This document shows positions 5,901-7,887 of a stretch of DNA of 7,887 nt, in pieces. A program made the translations under genes and the position numbers. The stretch comes from Planctomycetota bacterium (GTDB lineage Bacteria > Planctomycetota > Planctomycetia > Isosphaerales > Isosphaeraceae): positions 1 to 7,887 of the forward strand of contig JAKBCQ010000083.1 of the NCBI GenBank assembly GCA_021807585.1, read 5' to 3'. Numbering within the stretch: position 1 is the stretch's first letter; every line of letters begins with the position of its first letter. The notes under the pieces were generated by a model. It made no database searches. It had not been told where the DNA came from and saw nothing but the letters and a program-made list of their open reading frames with translations.

Positions 5901-7636
5901 CCGCGACCGATATCGGCGGCAAGAAGGCTTCGGCGGTCGGAGCGATCGATGTCGTCGAAGAACTTGTTCAATTGAACGTTCCGTCATTGCTTACCGATCC
6001 CAACGCGATTCCGACCGAAGGGAAGAATTTTTCGGGATTGATCGATTCGTTCACGTCGACGAATCCGTTCGCCAAGGCCGGCGATTTCACGGTTCTGATC
6101 GATTGGGGGGACGGCACGCCCGCGACTCCCGGGAACGTGAAGGAGGATGCGACGGGAACGTTCTGGATTTCAGGATCGCATACTTATCAACAAGATGTGC
6201 TAGCCGATGGATCTCAGCCGACGATCACGGTGACGGTCGACGATTCCGACGACGTCGGCGCTCCGTTTATTCCCGCGGTCGCGGAAGGTCCGGCGACGAT
6301 TTTCGACGCGCCGATCTCGGGCAAGGCGGTCAAGCCGATCGCGTTCGGTCAGCCTCCGCTCGCGGCGGGGGTCGCGCCCGCGGCGCCTTATACGATCGCG
6401 AGTTTCACGGACTCCAATCCATTCTCAAATCCTTCGGATTTTAATGTCTCGATCTTGTGGAGCGATGGAATCGCCGAGGCTTACCCGGGAGGGATCGACC
6501 TCGTTCCGACGAATATCAACGGCCTCGGGAATTCCACCGCTTATGACATCACCGCGACACACGCGGGGGTTGCGATGCCCGCGGCGGGGAGTGTGACGTA
6601 TCTCGTGACCGTCACCGACGCCGCCGGAGGAAGCGTGATCAAGATCGTCGGCTCGACGACGCTCGTCACGCACCCGATCACGGCGCTTCCCGCGCCCGTC
6701 GTCGCGACCGAGGGGGAGTCGTTCACCGAGACCTTGGCGACGATTCACGATTCCAACCCCAATGCGACGATCAATGATTTTATGAAAAACGGTGGAAACA
6801 TTACGGTGAATTGGGGGGACGGATCGAGCAACAGCGTGAACGACGGCACGAACACGGTGACGATTCAAGCCGTGCCTTCGTCGAGCACGTCGAATCCCAC
6901 CGGTGTCGCGTTTCTCGTTATTGGTACTCATACGTACAACGACGACGATCAAGGCGCCGAGATCGAGAATTATCAGGTGAACGTGACGATCAACGATTCG
7001 AGCGGGAACATCTTCGCGGTCGCGAGCCAGGCCTCGGTATCCGACCCGATCCTTACGGATCCAGGGCTCCCCGTTCTCGCGGTCGCGGGTCGACCGTTTC
7101 AGGGTTCGGTCGCGACGTTCACGAGTTCGAATCCGCTTTCGACCGCGAATGAATACTCGGCGACGATTCTTTGGGGAGACGGTTCGGTTTCGCAAGGGAC
7201 GATCGAGCCCGACGGCGGCGGGTCTTTCAGCGTGGTCGGTAATCATGTTTACAAGAAACCAGGCGCGTATTCGATCACAACGACGATTGAAGACAACGAG
7301 GGCCATTCGGTGCAAGACGATTCGACCGCGACGGTGACGGGCCGCGGATCGAAGGGATTGATCACAACGCTCGGATCGGGATCACAGGGCCGATTGATCC
7401 GACCGATCGATCGGAATCGATTTTTCCCCGCGCCGATCCGTCGATCGAACGACCCGTTGTTTCTGTTTTTGAATCGGCGGATTCGATTCGGGATCGGCGG
7501 ATCGGGTTCTATCAAGTCGTGGGGATCGAAAGATTGGAAGCGAGTCGATCCCGCTCCGATCGTCCACGAATCGCACACGACCGCGATCGAGGCGACCTTC
7601 CTCGTCGAGTCGCGTCGACATAGAATCATCAAATGA
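2954..7636 (+). CDS. Giant LEPR-XLL protein with PKD-like repeats and a TIGR03118 domain
   Basis: This 1,560-residue protein is probably a surface or extracellular protein for adhesion or matrix. Residues 1-51 are Arg-rich and end in the LEPR-XLL motif (LEPRTLLA, 44-51), an N-terminal signature of large planctomycete proteins. Residues 52-302 are a beta-rich Gly/Ser/Thr/Asn region. A PKD-like repeat (303-410) has WGDG at 349 and GSHTY. A TIGR03118-type domain spans about 420-741: it opens DLVSDGS, INAWGLS and ends DGLFGSLT. Six more PKD-like repeats follow at about 757-888, 889-1006, 1007-1120, 1121-1241, 1242-1365 and 1366-1463. Residues 1464-1560 are a basic tail. The only cysteines seen are the pair at 40-41. 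I see no classical signal peptide, dockerin, LPXTG, PEP-CTERM or autotransporter barrel. ATG 2954 is chosen over GTG 2939 because GAGGA precedes it by 8 bases. The gene lies 180 bases after the PEP-CTERM gene. Domain calls are from motif recognition; the biological role is unknown. Confidence 0.93.
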   Translation: MWFRHRVVYYDRFARSGGSRPRDRSRNLDAGFHSRNIHVCCIELEPRTLLATIATLDIINGVLLYNDVGGSGATNHLTIKASPITQPAGGSASSNEYTFADSGGAIALGAGAKSFGWSLNSDGSVSGPDSNPSIYPPSVVPKKINSIVLNLLGSNDWLNIQAINQPTTVSFTNNPGAADTVIVGLSSKGAQNIEGDVTISNQEGTTAVIANDTGDGSPKSPTISGDQILNLAPHVINYSAANATSVSVVAAATLNVNAGDLGPVVVTPGGTTGSGTIAIGSTAPINYANISAVNITNAADQPITMISRAVTTTTGDTPVEGKAFSFQVASFVDSDPFAKTSNFTAQVAWGDGPPGVTAGSVATTAPGQFVVTGSHTYRSVGKFTVTVTVVDTGSSGTTVVSGIPVTVSDLGGSAAATGTFTVGDLVSDGSVPSSHVDSNLINAWGLSAESGTSIGVTDTGKGLATFYDGTGAVRSPGAIVIPPASGKTGSPTGIVYNDSTGFEVDGAPATYLFDTLDGLIAAWNANAGGTAVTMVNENAAKAEFTGLAVAVNGTQTDLYAANFALGVVEIFSPTFQSIGTFTDSTLPAGYAPYNITNIHGDLYVTFAERGSNGGSVSGNGLGYVDVFSPAGVLLNRLISNGPLDAPYGIAIAPAGFGSFGGDLLIGNGGSGGNIDDGLIHAFDSETGALVGTVETSTNGTVALDGLKAIAFGLGGNAGSPSSLYFASGPNGGVDGLFGSLTFVTGESPAQTVGVDSVTIADAALKASAVNIKAIEGVTFSGEIASFTDDNPFATVADFTKGKGSIVINWGDGSPDNSVGDGTGDLTVVQSDGPGSPFIVYGKHIYQEDTSNPLGLTAGNPWTTLVTIKDRDGSKGTVDGTATVADASLIVRAAAIPAAGGASIAEGTSVPAGLFVGQIVDQNLFATAADFQNAQYQGVTISLTGASPNKMTGDVVQVGPGLFDVYTPVSVVFTHAGLFATTISATDIGGKKASAVGAIDVVEELVQLNVPSLLTDPNAIPTEGKNFSGLIDSFTSTNPFAKAGDFTVLIDWGDGTPATPGNVKEDATGTFWISGSHTYQQDVLADGSQPTITVTVDDSDDVGAPFIPAVAEGPATIFDAPISGKAVKPIAFGQPPLAAGVAPAAPYTIASFTDSNPFSNPSDFNVSILWSDGIAEAYPGGIDLVPTNINGLGNSTAYDITATHAGVAMPAAGSVTYLVTVTDAAGGSVIKIVGSTTLVTHPITALPAPVVATEGESFTETLATIHDSNPNATINDFMKNGGNITVNWGDGSSNSVNDGTNTVTIQAVPSSSTSNPTGVAFLVIGTHTYNDDDQGAEIENYQVNVTINDSSGNIFAVASQASVSDPILTDPGLPVLAVAGRPFQGSVATFTSSNPLSTANEYSATILWGDGSVSQGTIEPDGGGSFSVVGNHVYKKPGAYSITTTIEDNEGHSVQDDSTATVTGRGSKGLITTLGSGSQGRLIRPIDRNRFFPAPIRRSNDPLFLFLNRRIRFGIGGSGSIKSWGSKDWKRVDPAPIVHESHTTAIEATFLVESRRHRIIK
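3860..4183 (+). repeat. PKD-like repeat 1 (protein-level)
   Basis: Residues 303-410 carry the full repeat pattern: EGKAFSFQVASF, then VDSDPFAKTSNF, the core AWGDG (W at 349), a GSHTY strand and a closing FTVTVTVVD strand. This repeat is separated from the other six by the TIGR03118-type domain. Confidence 0.75.
4211..5176 (+). other. TIGR03118-type domain embedded in the giant protein
   Basis: Residues 420-741 match my memory of family TIGR03118 end to end. The landmarks in order are NLINAWGLS, VTDTGKGLATFYDG, GSPTGIVYN, FDTLDGLIAAWN, FTGLAVA, LYAANF, PAGYAPYNITNI, GDLYVTFAE, GLGYVDVFSPAG, LDAPYGIAIAP, GDLLIGNGG, INAFD-like IHAFDSETG, LDGLKAIAFG, LYFASGPNGGVDGLFGSL. The repeating strand pattern suggests a beta-propeller-like fold. 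Its activity is unknown. It appears complete, about 320 residues, and has no missing block. Confidence 0.8.
5222..7342 (+). repeat. Six tandem PKD-like repeats (repeats 2-7, protein-level)
   Basis: Six units of about 98-132 residues follow one another without spacers. Each has a helix- or loop-forming D/S-x-N-P-F-like motif (for example ASFTDDNPFA, DSFTSTNPFA, ASFTDSNPFS), then a strand ending at the W-G-D-G core, then a G-x-H-x-Y strand and a closing strand. The core tryptophans are at residues 809, 1051, 1169, 1287 and 1407. Repeat 3 has lost the core (LTGA) and repeat 5 has WSDG. Such arrays usually act as rigid extracellular spacers or adhesive modules; that role is inferred here. Confidence 0.75.
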
Positions 7637-7667
7637 TTGCATATTAATGTGATCAGCGGCGGAGGGG

Positions 7668-7693
7668 GGAGACGGCGCGGAGGCGTCGTCTCC
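7668..7693 (+). terminator. Terminator-like hairpin after the giant gene
   Basis: GGAGACG (7668-7674) and CGTCTCC (7687-7693) form a perfect 7-bp stem around a 12-base GC-rich loop, starting 31 bases after the stop codon at 7634-7636. It is followed by GCTTTCGATTATTT, only a loose T-rich tail. A competing pairing, GCGGAG (7659-7664) with CTCCGC (7690-7695), is also possible. It is the best terminator candidate in the window, though not a textbook one. Confidence 0.45.
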
Positions 7694-7749
7694 GCTTTCG
7701 ATTATTTCGGTGGACGCAGGATTACTAAACGAATTCAAACCGAGCGTGG

Positions 7750-7795
7750 TTGGATATGTCAAATACTGATAATTTATGAATAATATTGGTATAGA
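7750..7795 (+). promoter_or_regulatory. AT-rich stretch, possible promoter for the right-edge gene
   Basis: An abrupt AT-rich stretch lies at the start of the right-edge reading frame. TTGGAT (7750-7755) resembles a -35 box, with only a poor -10 candidate about 17-18 bases on. TATAGA (7790-7795) is a better -10 but lies inside the proposed coding start. Placement is uncertain. Confidence 0.2.
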
Positions 7796-7887
7796 ACGGC
7801 CGGTTTATCAGAGTATCGGCGTCGATTTTTTAAGCTTCAAGAGCGGCGCTTTTCTCGGTCGAATTCATGACGTGTCCGGTAAGTCGT
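7776..7887 (+). CDS. Probable start of an unrecognised gene (3'-truncated)
   Basis: An ATG at 7776 opens a frame that runs without a stop through the last 37 complete codons to the window edge. The peptide begins MNNIGIERPVYQSIG and continues VDFLSFKSGAFLGRIHDVSG. It reads like a folded soluble protein rather than the Arg/Asp-rich shadow frames found elsewhere here. Stops lie just upstream in frame (TGATAA, 7767-7772), which makes this ATG the natural start. No Shine-Dalgarno sequence precedes it; the upstream bases are AT-rich. I do not recognise the family. A competing minus-strand reading from the right edge also exists (see rejected items). Confidence 0.4.
   Translation, partial: MNNIGIERPVYQSIGVDFLSFKSGAFLGRIHDVSGKS

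Noticed and set aside
6425..7315. 296-codon minus-strand open frame
   Set aside because: Same Arg/Asp-rich antisense pattern, fully overlapping repeats 5-7 of the giant protein.
3860..7342. CRISPR-like or DNA-level tandem repeats in the giant gene
   Set aside because: The repeats are clear at protein level but diverged in DNA sequence, with units of about 300-400 bases. There are no short identical repeats with spacers.
7833..7887. Possible C-terminus of a minus-strand gene entering from the right edge
   Set aside because: A minus-strand frame reading MNSTEKSAALEA before its stop is open to the edge, but only about 18 codons are visible. The competing plus-strand frame is longer and has a natural start, so I kept that one, at modest confidence.

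Overview
The window looks like part of a planctomycete chromosome, possibly from the Isosphaerales side of the phylum. I infer this from three protein features. The 1,560-residue protein carries a LEPR-XLL N-terminal motif. The small secreted protein next to it ends in a PEP-CTERM sorting tail. The RND permease has an ADEVID-type last helix. GC content is fairly high, and both coding and non-coding DNA are unusually rich in GATC and CGATCG. No rRNA, tRNA, CRISPR array, transposase or phage gene was seen.

Layout, left to right, with all genes on the + strand. (1) 1-1764: the C-terminal half of a CusA/CzcA-type heavy-metal RND efflux permease, cut by the left edge. It has a long charged segment ahead of the conserved core and a Met/Gly-rich insertion in its second periplasmic domain. 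(2) 1765-2077: a non-coding gap with small inverted repeats, a 10-bp-spaced direct repeat and a GC hairpin in the leader of the next gene. (3) 2078-2773: a 231-residue exported protein with a signal peptide and a PEP-CTERM tail. (4) 2774-2953: a short gap with an AT-rich patch, a strong inverted repeat and the ribosome binding site of the next gene. (5) 2954-7636: a very large surface or secreted protein. In order it has a basic N-terminus with LEPR-XLL, a beta-rich region, one PKD-like repeat, a complete TIGR03118-type domain, six more PKD-like repeats and a strongly basic tail. (6) 7637-7775: a gap with a terminator-like hairpin and an AT-rich stretch. (7) 7776 to the end: the probable first 37 codons of another gene, running off the window.

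The RND permease is probably the end of a separate metal-efflux operon. The two middle genes share an envelope or extracellular theme: one has a PEP-CTERM tail, and the other contains a domain family (TIGR03118) that I recall as associated with PEP-CTERM/exosortase genomes. They have separate leaders, so a shared operon is not shown. The most interesting object is the giant protein. It has a TIGR03118 domain embedded between PKD-like repeats, almost no arginine in its 1,412-residue body but basic ends, and no classical signal peptide or recognisable C-terminal anchor.
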